64,000 nucleotides of DNA from Methylotuvimicrobium sp. KM2 (GTDB taxonomy: Bacteria > Pseudomonadota > Gammaproteobacteria > Methylococcales > Methylomonadaceae). How positions within the stretch are numbered: position 1 is the first letter of the stretch; each line of letters begins with the position of its first letter. Made by a program: the position numbers and the translations under genes. Positions 11,685 through 19,446 of the stretch are shown piece by piece. The notes beneath the pieces are model-generated. The model did not search any database, was not told the DNA's origin, and was given only the letters and a program-made list of their open reading frames with translations. The stretch lies in NCBI RefSeq assembly GCF_038051925.1, contig NZ_CP150634.1, positions 124,001-188,000 on the forward strand, in the 5' to 3' direction.

Positions 11685-12056
11685 TCCATCCTTGATGCCA
11701 AACCTTCCGGCATCCGCACAGGCAAAGTCGAAATAGGAAGTGCATTAGTCGATGTCAAAGCGTTTCTTTGTGGATAATCAGACATTTCACCTAATCTTAG
11801 TCAAATAACACAGTTATTTAATGCATGAATGCGTGTCAATTAGTTGCTGAACGCGACTGATCACGCGATTTCATTTATGTTCAGAGGGCTTTTCTGAAAC
11901 CCAAACTAATTATACGTTGCAAAATAGAGGCCAAGGTTAGCGGCCAATTGTCGCGCGGCAAAATGCCACATTTTCTTGGTCGCCGTTAGTGGATACACTT
12001 TACTTCGACTCTTGTATGCACTCTTCACGAGACTAGAGTTGAATCCTTCCTCTTTA
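11685..12056. other. Intergenic region without a recognisable gene
   Basis: About 370 bp between the MCE operon and the orphan gene at 12113. No ORF of note on either strand. It must carry the promoter for 12113. I see several AT-rich stretches but no consensus promoter I would defend. Confidence 0.4.
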
Positions 12057-12084
12057 ATGCGGTCTCCCGGCCGCATCTTTTTTT
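12057..12084 (+). terminator. Terminator-like hairpin in the leader of the next gene
   Basis: ATGCGG at 12057-12062 pairs with CCGCAT at 12071-12076 (8-nt loop), followed by CTTTTTTT. It ends only about 28 bp before the ATG at 12113, too close for a separate promoter downstream. It is either the terminator of a transcript from upstream that partly reads through, or an attenuator in the leader of 12113. Confidence 0.6.
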
Positions 12085-12112
12085 CGACATCCCGGTTTTA
12101 AAAAGGTAAGTT

Positions 12113-12709
12113 ATGTCAATTTTCAAAGATCCAGATTTTTTCGATCTCAAGCCGTTAGACCTTGAACACAAAGTGTTTTTGCCGACGCGGGAGCTTTACA
12201 GTAGTCTGAGCCTGCAATTAAACGAGCTGTATCGACAAATTAAAACGGTTTTGCTCGATTGGCACGCTGATTTGGCTTTTGCCGCGAAGCAATTTTATGC
12301 GCATCCGGTCGAGACTGGCTCGCAGTGGTATGCTCAAGCTGTTGATTATGGGACGCAGATGTATGCCCAGGTTTACGAGGTTTATTTTCCGAAAATCGAG
12401 TCTATCTATGAGCAAACAATAGTCGAAGCGACGCAATTGGGTCGGCAAGCCGGCGAACATTGGCAAGCGTTTTTCGATCATCCTCAAGCAACGGTTGCGG
12501 CAATGGTCGAACCGGTGACGAATTATACGAATCAAGCAATTGACGTCGCGGAAGTCTATTTTGTGAGCGTTTATTCAGCGATTCTGGACTTGTTCGAGTT
12601 AATGCTTGAACAACCGACTGAAACCTTGGAAGCCGTATATCAAAATGCGTTAGCCGGATTGTTGGATATTTATTTTCAATTGATTTCATCGTTATTGGCG
12701 ATGCTGTAA
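12113..12709 (+). CDS. Orphan 198-residue protein with aromatic repeats
   Basis: I do not recognise a family. The protein has no signal peptide and is acidic and aromatic-rich, with many Tyr and Gln residues. It seems to hold loosely repeated units around 'F/L..P..T' followed by a Tyr-rich helix (FYAHPVETGSQWYAQ, FFDHPQATVAAM, MLEQPTETLEAVYQ at roughly 62, 122 and 163), which suggests a repeated helical fold, somewhat reminiscent of phasin-type amphipathic proteins. The C terminus (LLDIYFQLISSLLAML) is strongly hydrophobic. The ATG has an AAGGTAAG ribosome site. It converges on the SCO/peroxidase gene at 12728, so is not in that operon. Confidence 0.6.
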   Translation: MSIFKDPDFFDLKPLDLEHKVFLPTRELYSSLSLQLNELYRQIKTVLLDWHADLAFAAKQFYAHPVETGSQWYAQAVDYGTQMYAQVYEVYFPKIESIYEQTIVEATQLGRQAGEHWQAFFDHPQATVAAMVEPVTNYTNQAIDVAEVYFVSVYSAILDLFELMLEQPTETLEAVYQNALAGLLDIYFQLISSLLAML

Positions 12710-12727
12710 AAAGGATTACTCATCTGA

Positions 12728-14611
12728 TCAGTTTTCTTGATGATCGCCGACCGGAGCCGCGAAAGCGTCGGCAACCAACTCATCGATATTGTCACCGGTC
12801 AAAGACTCCAGAAAAGCAGTCAAATCGTCTATTTCAGCCGCGTTTAAATTTAAAGGATTGATCAGCGGATCTAAGTTTTCATTGGTAATGCCGCCCTGGT
12901 TATAGAACTCGACGACTTCCTTTAGCGTCGAAATCGAACCGTTGTGCATGTATGGTGCGGTCAGCGAAACATTACGCAATGATGGGGTTCTATAATGCCA
13001 ACGGTCGTTTGGGTCTTGCGTGACTTCATAGCGACCTAAATCGTTGCTCTTGGTTTCCGAGACCGATGCGATCAATTTATTATCGACGTCGACGAAGACG
13101 CCGGGGGCGACCTGGACACGTTGGGTTTTAGCCGTACTTTGCATTGCTTCTCGATAACCGATGCCGGTATTATGAAACGTATTGTCGGTGAACAGCGCAT
13201 GTTTCTTACTGATGCTGTGACAAGACGAACATTGCGCTTTTCCGGAAAATAGCTTGAAACCGCGTTGTGCGGAAGTGTTCAAGGCTTGTTTGTCGTTGCT
13301 GTAATACCAACGGTCGAATGCCGAGTTGCCCGAGTTAAGGGTGCGCTCGTAACTTGCGATCGCCATGCCGATTGTTTCGATTGTCGGCCCTTTGCCGAAA
13401 GCCTTGTTGAAAAGAGCGTTGTATTCCCTATCGTTATGCAATTTCTCGATGACGCTACCGATCGACGGGTTGGCCATTTCATTGTGCGCCAATAGCGGTC
13501 CCCAAACCTGATGTTCGAGACTATTCTCGCGTCCATCGTGAAATAATTTGGTGTAATAAGCGACATTGTAAAGTGTCGGGCTGTTGCGCTTGACGGTCCG
13601 TCCTTCGACGCCGACCGCGGTTTTCATCTCGTTACTGGTAAAGCCTTGTTCGGGAATATGGCACATCGCGCATGAAAAGGTATTGTTCAGCGACAAGCGG
13701 CGGTCGTAAAACAGTTTTCGACCCAATTGTACTTTCTCCGGCGTCACAGGGTTGTTCGCCGGAATCGGCACGGGAGGTAGTCCTTTCGGTGGATGGTAGA
13801 CCGTTTTCATCAAGTCGGCCGTTTGACCGGTTCGGTCGGCCAGAGCGATACTGCGAGTCGCATAGTCGCCGCTCTCGTAATTCGATTTATCATCGCCGGT
13901 CCGAAAACGTTCAGCGACTTGATTTGGCTTTTTGCCATCGGCGACGACTACCGGTTGCAGTAAAGTCTTCACATCATTGATCAAAGTGTCTGTATGCAAG
14001 AACGAAACGCTGTAGATGTTGCGGATTTTTTTGTTTCGGTCGATCAAATAGACGCGCAAAATATGCGAAAAAGTGCCGGTGAAACGTCCGTTTTCGTCGT
14101 AGACTTTCTGGATGCTTTGTCGATAATTATCGAGAATCGGTCGCAGCTCGGTTTCCGAAGCGGTCGTTAGAAAGCGCCACTCGATATTTTCATCCTGCAG
14201 GTGTTCGCCATACTGTTTCATTTTGTCTGGCGTGTCTTGTTCGGGGTTGAAGCTTAATGTCAACAAACGCAGTTGTCGGCTCAATTCGGGGTCCTTTTTA
14301 AGCCGGTTTTTGATTTTATGAAATACCCCGGTTGCAAGAGGGCAGCCGTTGACGTCGCTGCACGTCGAATAAATAAAACTGAGTAGCACGATCTTATCGC
14401 CCATCAGCTGATGCAAATTAACAGCCTGGCCTTGTTCGTCAAGAATTTTACCGTCTGCGGCCTTTCCGAGCGCCGGTAACAGATAGCTGCCGACGGTCGG
14501 AAGTTCGTATTGCAGTGCACCGTAACCTGGCGCAAGCGTTTCGTTGTCGGCCTTGACCGAAAAGACCGCTACGCTCGACAGCAAAATGACGATGGTAAAC
14601 AAATGTCTCAT
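12728..14611 (-). CDS. SCO1/SenC - di-haem cytochrome c peroxidase (MauG-like) fusion
   Basis: A 627-residue exported fusion. Residues 1-21 are a signal peptide. Residues about 40-220 are a SCO1/SenC thioredoxin-like copper chaperone domain, with Cys84 and Cys90 and a distal His183 (TFSHILRVYLID); the two Cys are five residues apart, whereas classic SCO has three. Residues about 285-605 form a bacterial di-haem peroxidase/MauG domain with haem sites CAMCH (314-318) and CSSCH (461-465) and a candidate axial Met555. In described mtoX loci the SCO and MauG-like proteins are encoded separately; their fusion links copper delivery to cofactor oxidation. It lies 56 bp after the methanethiol oxidase gene on the same strand, so I infer it matures that enzyme. 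Confidence 0.87.
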   Translation of the reverse strand: MRHLFTIVILLSSVAVFSVKADNETLAPGYGALQYELPTVGSYLLPALGKAADGKILDEQGQAVNLHQLMGDKIVLLSFIYSTCSDVNGCPLATGVFHKIKNRLKKDPELSRQLRLLTLSFNPEQDTPDKMKQYGEHLQDENIEWRFLTTASETELRPILDNYRQSIQKVYDENGRFTGTFSHILRVYLIDRNKKIRNIYSVSFLHTDTLINDVKTLLQPVVVADGKKPNQVAERFRTGDDKSNYESGDYATRSIALADRTGQTADLMKTVYHPPKGLPPVPIPANNPVTPEKVQLGRKLFYDRRLSLNNTFSCAMCHIPEQGFTSNEMKTAVGVEGRTVKRNSPTLYNVAYYTKLFHDGRENSLEHQVWGPLLAHNEMANPSIGSVIEKLHNDREYNALFNKAFGKGPTIETIGMAIASYERTLNSGNSAFDRWYYSNDKQALNTSAQRGFKLFSGKAQCSSCHSISKKHALFTDNTFHNTGIGYREAMQSTAKTQRVQVAPGVFVDVDNKLIASVSETKSNDLGRYEVTQDPNDRWHYRTPSLRNVSLTAPYMHNGSISTLKEVVEFYNQGGITNENLDPLINPLNLNAAEIDDLTAFLESLTGDNIDELVADAFAAPVGDHQEN

Positions 14612-14667
14612 GGCGTCGCTCCGGCGAGTCGATGGGAACAGAGAGCGGCCGAAGCCGCTCGTTGAGG

Positions 14668-16059
14668 TTATTGATATTTCGCGAGCAGATCGGGCTGCTG
14701 GCTGTTCTGGCTGTTGCTGGTGTAAAGCGAGTAGGCGCCGAATCGCATTTGATGCGCGCGGCCTAACTTTTCTTTGATGAAATCGATAGCGAACTGTTCT
14801 TTAAGTTGTTTTCCATCCCAGTGATAAAGTTTGAAGAACTGCTCGTTATCGTCTCCTTTTTTATCCCAGTTGGCCAATAGAGAAGACGTATAATAGAGCC
14901 GTTTACCGTCCCAACTTGACGACACCATATTGACTTGGGCGCCGATTTTTTGTTCGTAGACTTGTTTCGGGTTGAACGGATCGCTGATGTCGAAACCGCG
15001 AGTATTCCCGTCCATAAAGGTATTGACCCATAATATTTTGTCGTCGCTCGAAATAGAGATATCGACCGGCAGAGGTATTTTAGATGGATCGCCAATATCC
15101 GCTACGGCTTTCGCTTGCCATTCGCCGGCTTTGTCTTCATAAATCAGCCAGATTTTTGATGTTAGTGCCGTACTGGTAAAGCAGTAATTGTTATTGGCTC
15201 CCCATGCGCAGCGAAGTTCTAACGGTGCGCCGGGAACGTCGAAGACTTTCTTCGGTTTGCGCGCATGCAGATCCCATTGCACGACGGTATTGCCGAAGCG
15301 TTTCATCGCCTCGGGATCGTTCAGCATTTTGCCGAAATCCATCATGTAATTGGACCAGCCGGTGAACGACGAGGTGAACATCGCATTGCGCCTAGGTAAA
15401 ACGCGCACGTCGTAACCGTATCCATCGGCATAATTGCCAGTCTTGACCGCGCCGCGCAGGTCGCTGTCGGTTGGGTGCCAGTGTGTGGCGATATATTTCC
15501 CTTCGTTGGTGTATTCGACTAGAGCGGTTCTGCCGCCATGATCTTTGTTATTAGAAAGTCCGGTGATCAGCATGCGACCGGGCAAGGCGTAGGTCGTATG
15601 CGGGCCGACTACGCCACCGCTTTTCGCGACGAAATCGCTGATGACCTTCGTCAATTTGGGTTTAGCCGGGTCGCTGTGAACGTCGAAAATAAAAACCTTA
15701 TTGGTATCGAGGCCGCCAGCCCACAAGTATTGCCGATCATCAGTAAAGCCGGAATGATGCGCCTCATTCCGCCCGCCAACCGACAGCGAGTTGACGACTT
15801 TGCCATAGTTCTTGGACTTAGGGTTGACATCGACTGTGACGAGCTTATCCTGCTCATCTCCGACACCTTCCATGCCGAGCGTCCAGATATAAACGAAGTC
15901 CTCCTGTCCGACAATCTTGGCCATATAGGGGGACATGCAGGTTTCATCGGCTTGTGCAGGGTGTATGCTAAGACTGCTGATCATGATTGTAGAAGCGGCA
16001 AACAAGGCGGATTGAGTTAGTTTGCCAAGAAGGTTACGGTTCTTGCTTTGTGATTTCAT
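14668..16059 (-). CDS. mtoX: SBP56-family methanethiol oxidase, exported
   Basis: 463 residues of the selenium-binding protein 56 family, which includes the copper-dependent methanethiol oxidase MtoX (methanethiol to formaldehyde, hydrogen sulfide and hydrogen peroxide). The leader (hydrophobic stretch then HPAQADE) is a signal peptide, so the enzyme is periplasmic like bacterial MtoX. The HHSGFTDDRQYLWAGG, GPHTTYALPGRMLI and RCAWGANNNYCFT segments are family blocks. A GTG lies at 16068, but the ATG at 16059 has an AGAGAG ribosome site 8 nt upstream. The neighbours (SCO/MauG fusion downstream, DUF4242 and TetR upstream) match the copper-maturation context known for mtoX. Substrate is by family, not proven here. 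Confidence 0.88.
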   Translation of the reverse strand: MKSQSKNRNLLGKLTQSALFAASTIMISSLSIHPAQADETCMSPYMAKIVGQEDFVYIWTLGMEGVGDEQDKLVTVDVNPKSKNYGKVVNSLSVGGRNEAHHSGFTDDRQYLWAGGLDTNKVFIFDVHSDPAKPKLTKVISDFVAKSGGVVGPHTTYALPGRMLITGLSNNKDHGGRTALVEYTNEGKYIATHWHPTDSDLRGAVKTGNYADGYGYDVRVLPRRNAMFTSSFTGWSNYMMDFGKMLNDPEAMKRFGNTVVQWDLHARKPKKVFDVPGAPLELRCAWGANNNYCFTSTALTSKIWLIYEDKAGEWQAKAVADIGDPSKIPLPVDISISSDDKILWVNTFMDGNTRGFDISDPFNPKQVYEQKIGAQVNMVSSSWDGKRLYYTSSLLANWDKKGDDNEQFFKLYHWDGKQLKEQFAIDFIKEKLGRAHQMRFGAYSLYTSNSQNSQQPDLLAKYQ

Positions 16060-16158
16060 GGTATGCACTCTCTTGTAATTATCTGAGTAATAGTGAGTTT
16101 TCGTGAAATTGACTGATTACCTCCTTTGGCTGATAATGTTTCTGGGGTAATAAAGTGC

Positions 16159-16434
16159 TTATGCTTCGGCAGTGGTCGGATCGATAATCGTCTTGATTCG
16201 GCTGATACGATTAGCAGGGAATGATCCTTGTTGAGCGTGTTCTCGAATAGCCGTTTCGTCCGGTGCGATATAAACACAATAGACTTTATCATCGGTTACA
16301 TAGCTCTCAATCCATTGAATTTTCGGTCCCATATTCTGAAGAATGGAACATGACTTTTGAGCGATACCATGAAGGTCTTTGCTTGTCAACGATCCGGCAT
16401 TGGGGATTTCTCGTTCGATAATGAATTTAGGCAT
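16159..16434 (-). CDS. DUF4242 (SCO4226-like) ferredoxin-fold protein
   Basis: A 91-residue cytoplasmic protein of the DUF4242 family, whose Streptomyces member SCO4226 binds nickel. Visible family blocks are the opening FIIEREIPNAG, the WIESYVTDDKVYCVYIAPD core and RISRIKTIIDP near the end. An upstream TTG (16446) exists, but the ATG at 16434 has GGAG six bases upstream. It sits between tetR and mtoX on the same strand, with a TetR-like half palindrome at 16453-16468 just upstream. Its role here is unknown; I infer part of the same regulon. Metal binding is by family only. Confidence 0.8.
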   Translation of the reverse strand: MPKFIIEREIPNAGSLTSKDLHGIAQKSCSILQNMGPKIQWIESYVTDDKVYCVYIAPDETAIREHAQQGSFPANRISRIKTIIDPTTAEA

Positions 16435-16452
16435 GTTTTTCTCCAATTAAAA

Positions 16453-16468
16453 AATGACTGGTCGTCTT
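16453..16468 (-). promoter_or_regulatory. Second candidate TetR operator, before the DUF4242 gene
   Basis: On the minus strand this reads AAGACGACCAGTCATT, close to the AAGACAACCGGTCGTATT found in the tetR promoter (17091-17108). It lies in the 51-bp gap between the tetR stop and the DUF4242 start. No clear promoter accompanies it, so it may tune transcription of the downstream genes or mark an overlapping weak promoter. Confidence 0.5.
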
Positions 16469-16485
16469 TATAGGGATTGAAAAAA

Positions 16486-17082
16486 TTAGGCTTTGAAATA
16501 GCCCTCCAACAAACTCCGGCAACATTGTTTTAAGGGTTCCGAGGATTGTTCGATTTTCATTCGAAGTAACGCGCCTTGCCAAGTGTTTAGTAATAAATCG
16601 GCCATTTCCTCTGCCGTCAGATCGGATCGAACGGTTCCTTGTTGCTGCGCTTGGGCAAGTGCAGAGCGCATAATGTTGCGATAACGAGTTACCGCGGATT
16701 GCAATGCCTTTTGGCATATTTCGCTGGTGTCGCCGATTTCACCCATGAGGTTGCCAAGTAGGCAACCGCCTTTGAAGCTTTGTTTTTCGGCTTCGGCAAT
16801 CAAATCGTGGTAGTAGCGCTTTAACGCAGATAGGGCATCGCCGTTCGAATGTTCCAAATAGGTGTCAAGCTGTTTAATAAATGGTTCAATGTAGTGCTGA
16901 ATGACCTCCGCGCCGAAATTTTCTTTACTGCCGAAATAGTTGTAAAAAGAACCTTTTGGTATTTTAACGGCATCCAAAATTTCTTTAAGTCCGGTACCAT
17001 GATACCCCTGCTCCATCAATAGCTTGACGCCTTGATTGAGTAGATTATCTCGGTTGATTTGTTTTTGCGATATTTCGATCAT
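16486..17082 (-). CDS. TetR/AcrR-family repressor of the methanethiol oxidase cluster
   Basis: 198 residues. Residues about 8-55 are a TetR helix-turn-helix (GVKLLMEQGYHGTGLKEILD, then IPKGSFYNYFGSKE). The C-terminal ligand domain, with the GGCLLGNLMGEIGD block, resembles the AcuR/NemR-type branch, whose members sense reactive small electrophiles; that is inference. It is first of four genes on the minus strand (tetR, DUF4242, mtoX, SCO-MauG). Its promoter has the operator between -35 and -10, so autorepression is likely. The -10 lies only about 7 bp from the ATG and no Shine-Dalgarno exists, so the transcript is probably leaderless. Confidence 0.87.
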   Translation of the reverse strand: MIEISQKQINRDNLLNQGVKLLMEQGYHGTGLKEILDAVKIPKGSFYNYFGSKENFGAEVIQHYIEPFIKQLDTYLEHSNGDALSALKRYYHDLIAEAEKQSFKGGCLLGNLMGEIGDTSEICQKALQSAVTRYRNIMRSALAQAQQQGTVRSDLTAEEMADLLLNTWQGALLRMKIEQSSEPLKQCCRSLLEGYFKA

Positions 17083-17088
17083 GTGAAA

Positions 17089-17117
17089 ATAATACGACCG
17101 GTTGTCTTAATAGTCAA
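17089..17117 (-). promoter_or_regulatory. tetR promoter with operator in the spacer
   Basis: On the minus strand: TTGACT (17117-17112), 17-bp spacer (17111-17095), TATTAT (17094-17089). The spacer and -10 hold an imperfect palindrome centred on ACCGGT (17091-17108; seven of the nine base pairs on either side of its centre match). A bound TetR dimer there would block RNA polymerase. The expected start of transcription is at or next to the ATG at 17082. Confidence 0.75.
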
Positions 17118-17317
17118 TAATAAAAATATTTTTTTTATTTTGGGATTTTTAGGGGACTTGCTAATATTTTGCCGAGTACAGGCGAAGGACTGAAAATACA
17201 CCTTTCGCGCAGCCCAGTTTTCGTTTGTCGGAAGAGAGTGCATGATGGCGAAATTTGAAGCGCGAAAGGCATGCTTCGTCATGAATATTTCAATTCAAAA
17301 CAATAGGAAAATTGTAA

Positions 17318-17581
17318 ATGAGCGAACAGGAGTCAAATGGAGGGTCTGACAACATAGAGCAGGACGGAAAGAGTATGCATCCATTAATCAAGTTGGGCAT
17401 ACTCTCGGTCGGCTCTAAGGTTGGTGCGGAAATTATTCTCAAGCTCGCGAAGCACCCTGTGTTGTTGATGGCGATGGGTATCGGTAGCGGGCTATATATT
17501 AACAAGCACCGCAAAGATATTCTCGAAGCCGCACAGCAGCTAAAAGATCAAGGTTTGGCTATCGTTAAGAAAAAAGACTGA
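17318..17581 (+). CDS. Small one-span membrane protein (paralogue of 63176-63466)
   Basis: 87 residues. After a polar N-terminal part comes LAKHPVLLMAMGIGSGLYINKHRKDI (about residues 47-72), a single membrane span ended by a basic stop, then a short amphipathic helix. The block KHP-hydrophobic-G-x-G-Y-K-RK-I recurs in the protein at 63176-63466, so they are paralogues. The layout is like DUF5132/PacL-type small proteins that accompany P-type metal ATPases, but here no ATPase gene is adjacent. Divergent from tetR; the 235-bp gap between holds both promoters. Confidence 0.65.
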   Translation: MSEQESNGGSDNIEQDGKSMHPLIKLGILSVGSKVGAEIILKLAKHPVLLMAMGIGSGLYINKHRKDILEAAQQLKDQGLAIVKKKD

Positions 17582-17599
17582 AGTCTCTGTGGTATCGAA

Positions 17600-18283
17600 T
17601 TAAGAGTATTGACGGGTTCCGAACAAGTACGTGCCGACTCTGACCATTGTGGATCCTTCGGCAATCGCCGCAGTTAAGTCGTTACTCATGCCGAATGAAA
17701 ACGTATCGAGATTAGGATGCTTGAGTTCGGAAACCGCTTCATAGAGCAATCGGTAGGGCTCTCGTTGCAAAGAAAAGTCACTTTGCGGTGCAGGTACCGC
17801 CATAACCCCTCTTAGACGGAGATTCGGAAGGACTTTAACTGCGTCGACTAATTCCGGAAGATCATTCAGAGCAATGCCTGATTTGCTGCTTTCATGGCTG
17901 ATGTTGACTTGCAAACAAATATTCAATGCCGGTAAATTGGCGGGGCGTTGTTCACTGAGTCGCTGGGCAATTTTGAACCGGTCTACGCTATGAACCCAGG
18001 CAAAATGGCGGGCGATGAGTTTGGTCTTATTGGATTGAATAGGTCCGATGAAATGCCAGGTGATGTTGTAAGCCCCGAGTTCTTGTTGCTTGGATCGCGC
18101 TTCTTGAGCATAGCTTTCCGCGAAATGGCGTTGGCCGGAAAGATAGGCGAGGATGATGTCCGAAGTAGGTTTAGTCTTGCTGACGGCAAGTAAGCGAACG
18201 CTTCCCGGTAAGCGTTCGAAGTCGATCTCGGCTTGTCTGATTTGGGTTCGAACGGATGCGATTTGTTGAGCAATTGCGAACAT
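17600..18283 (-). CDS. yggS: YggS-family PLP-binding protein (PLP homeostasis)
   Basis: About 227 residues, an alanine-racemase-like barrel without catalytic activity that binds pyridoxal phosphate and buffers its level. The PLP lysine is in LLAVSKTKP near residue 36-38; other family blocks are HFIGPIQSNK, QVNISHESSKSG and SFGMSNDLTAAIAEGSTMVRVGTYLFG. The ATG at 18283 is chosen over a GTG at 18289; no good ribosome site helps. It is divergent from pilT, the usual yggS-pilT arrangement. The proC-yggT pair often joined to it lies 13 kb away at 30650-32052. Confidence 0.9.
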   Translation of the reverse strand: MFAIAQQIASVRTQIRQAEIDFERLPGSVRLLAVSKTKPTSDIILAYLSGQRHFAESYAQEARSKQQELGAYNITWHFIGPIQSNKTKLIARHFAWVHSVDRFKIAQRLSEQRPANLPALNICLQVNISHESSKSGIALNDLPELVDAVKVLPNLRLRGVMAVPAPQSDFSLQREPYRLLYEAVSELKHPNLDTFSFGMSNDLTAAIAEGSTMVRVGTYLFGTRQYS

Positions 18284-18396
18284 AAGCACAATTTAGATGA
18301 TGAAAAACCGCTATTAAACAGCAGCCCTTTCAAAAAGCAAAGACTTAGGCTATGGTTATTTAGTGTTTCTATTTTTATTAGCCGCTTGAGAATTGT

Positions 18397-19434
18397 ATGG
18401 ATATTGCTGAATTATTGACTTTTTCCGTTAAAAACAATGCATCGGATTTGCATTTATCGGCTGGTTTGCCGCCGATGATTCGAGTGGACGGCGATATCCG
18501 GCGTATCAATATTCCTGCCTTAGAGCATAAAGAAGTTCATGCCTTGATTTACGACATCATGAACGATAAACAGCGCCGCGATTATGAAGAATTTCTTGAA
18601 ACTGATTTTTCTTTTGCATTGCCGGGTGTTGCAAGGTTTCGTGTCAATGCATTCAATCAGGATCGAGGTGCGGGGGCGGTTTTTAGAACGATTCCTTCGA
18701 AGGTGTTGAGTTTAGAGGATCTAAATGCGCCAAAGTTTTTTGAAGAAGTTACGCGCAAACCGAGAGGTTTAATACTGGTAACAGGACCTACCGGATCGGG
18801 TAAATCGACGACGCTCGCGGCGATGATTAACCATATCAACACCAATGATTATGCACATATTTTAACCGTTGAGGACCCGATCGAGTTCGTCCATGAAAGC
18901 CAAAAATGCTTGATCAACCAACGAGAAGTCCATCGTGATACATTAGGTTTCAACGAGGCCTTGCGATCCGCGTTGCGGGAAGACCCCGACGTTATTTTAG
19001 TGGGCGAAATGCGCGACTTGGAAACGATAAGATTGGCACTGACTGCGGCAGAAACCGGTCACTTGGTTTTCGGCACGTTGCACACCACGTCGGCCGCGAA
19101 AACGATCGACCGCATTATCGATGTGTTTCCGGCGGCTGAAAAAGACATGATCCGCTCGATGTTGTCGGAATCGTTGCAAGCGGTTATTTCGCAAACCTTA
19201 CTGAAAAAAGTCGGTGGAGGACGTATCGCGGCGCATGAAATCATGGTTGGGACTGCAGCCATTAGAAACTTGATTCGCGAAGCAAAAGTCGCGCAAATGT
19301 ATTCGGCGATTCAAACCGGGCGCAAGGAAGGCATGCAGACCTTGGATCAAAATTTGAAAGAATTGGTTGAAAAAGGCTTAGTGGCTTCAAAAGTCGCCAT
19401 GTTGAAAGCGGTTAACAAAGATATGTTCAGGTAG
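18397..19434 (+). CDS. pilT: Type IV pilus retraction ATPase PilT
   Basis: 345 residues. Walker A GPTGSGKST at 130-138, Asp box (VEDPIEFVHES), Walker B (DPDVILVGEMRD), His box (HLVFGTLHTTSAA), and the PilT-specific C-terminal AIRNLIREAK motif. The hexamer drives retraction of type IV pili for twitching motility and DNA uptake. pilU follows after 12 bp, so the two form an operon. Confidence 0.97.
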   Translation: MDIAELLTFSVKNNASDLHLSAGLPPMIRVDGDIRRINIPALEHKEVHALIYDIMNDKQRRDYEEFLETDFSFALPGVARFRVNAFNQDRGAGAVFRTIPSKVLSLEDLNAPKFFEEVTRKPRGLILVTGPTGSGKSTTLAAMINHINTNDYAHILTVEDPIEFVHESQKCLINQREVHRDTLGFNEALRSALREDPDVILVGEMRDLETIRLALTAAETGHLVFGTLHTTSAAKTIDRIIDVFPAAEKDMIRSMLSESLQAVISQTLLKKVGGGRIAAHEIMVGTAAIRNLIREAKVAQMYSAIQTGRKEGMQTLDQNLKELVEKGLVASKVAMLKAVNKDMFR

Positions 19435-19446
19435 AGAGGGGGCGAT

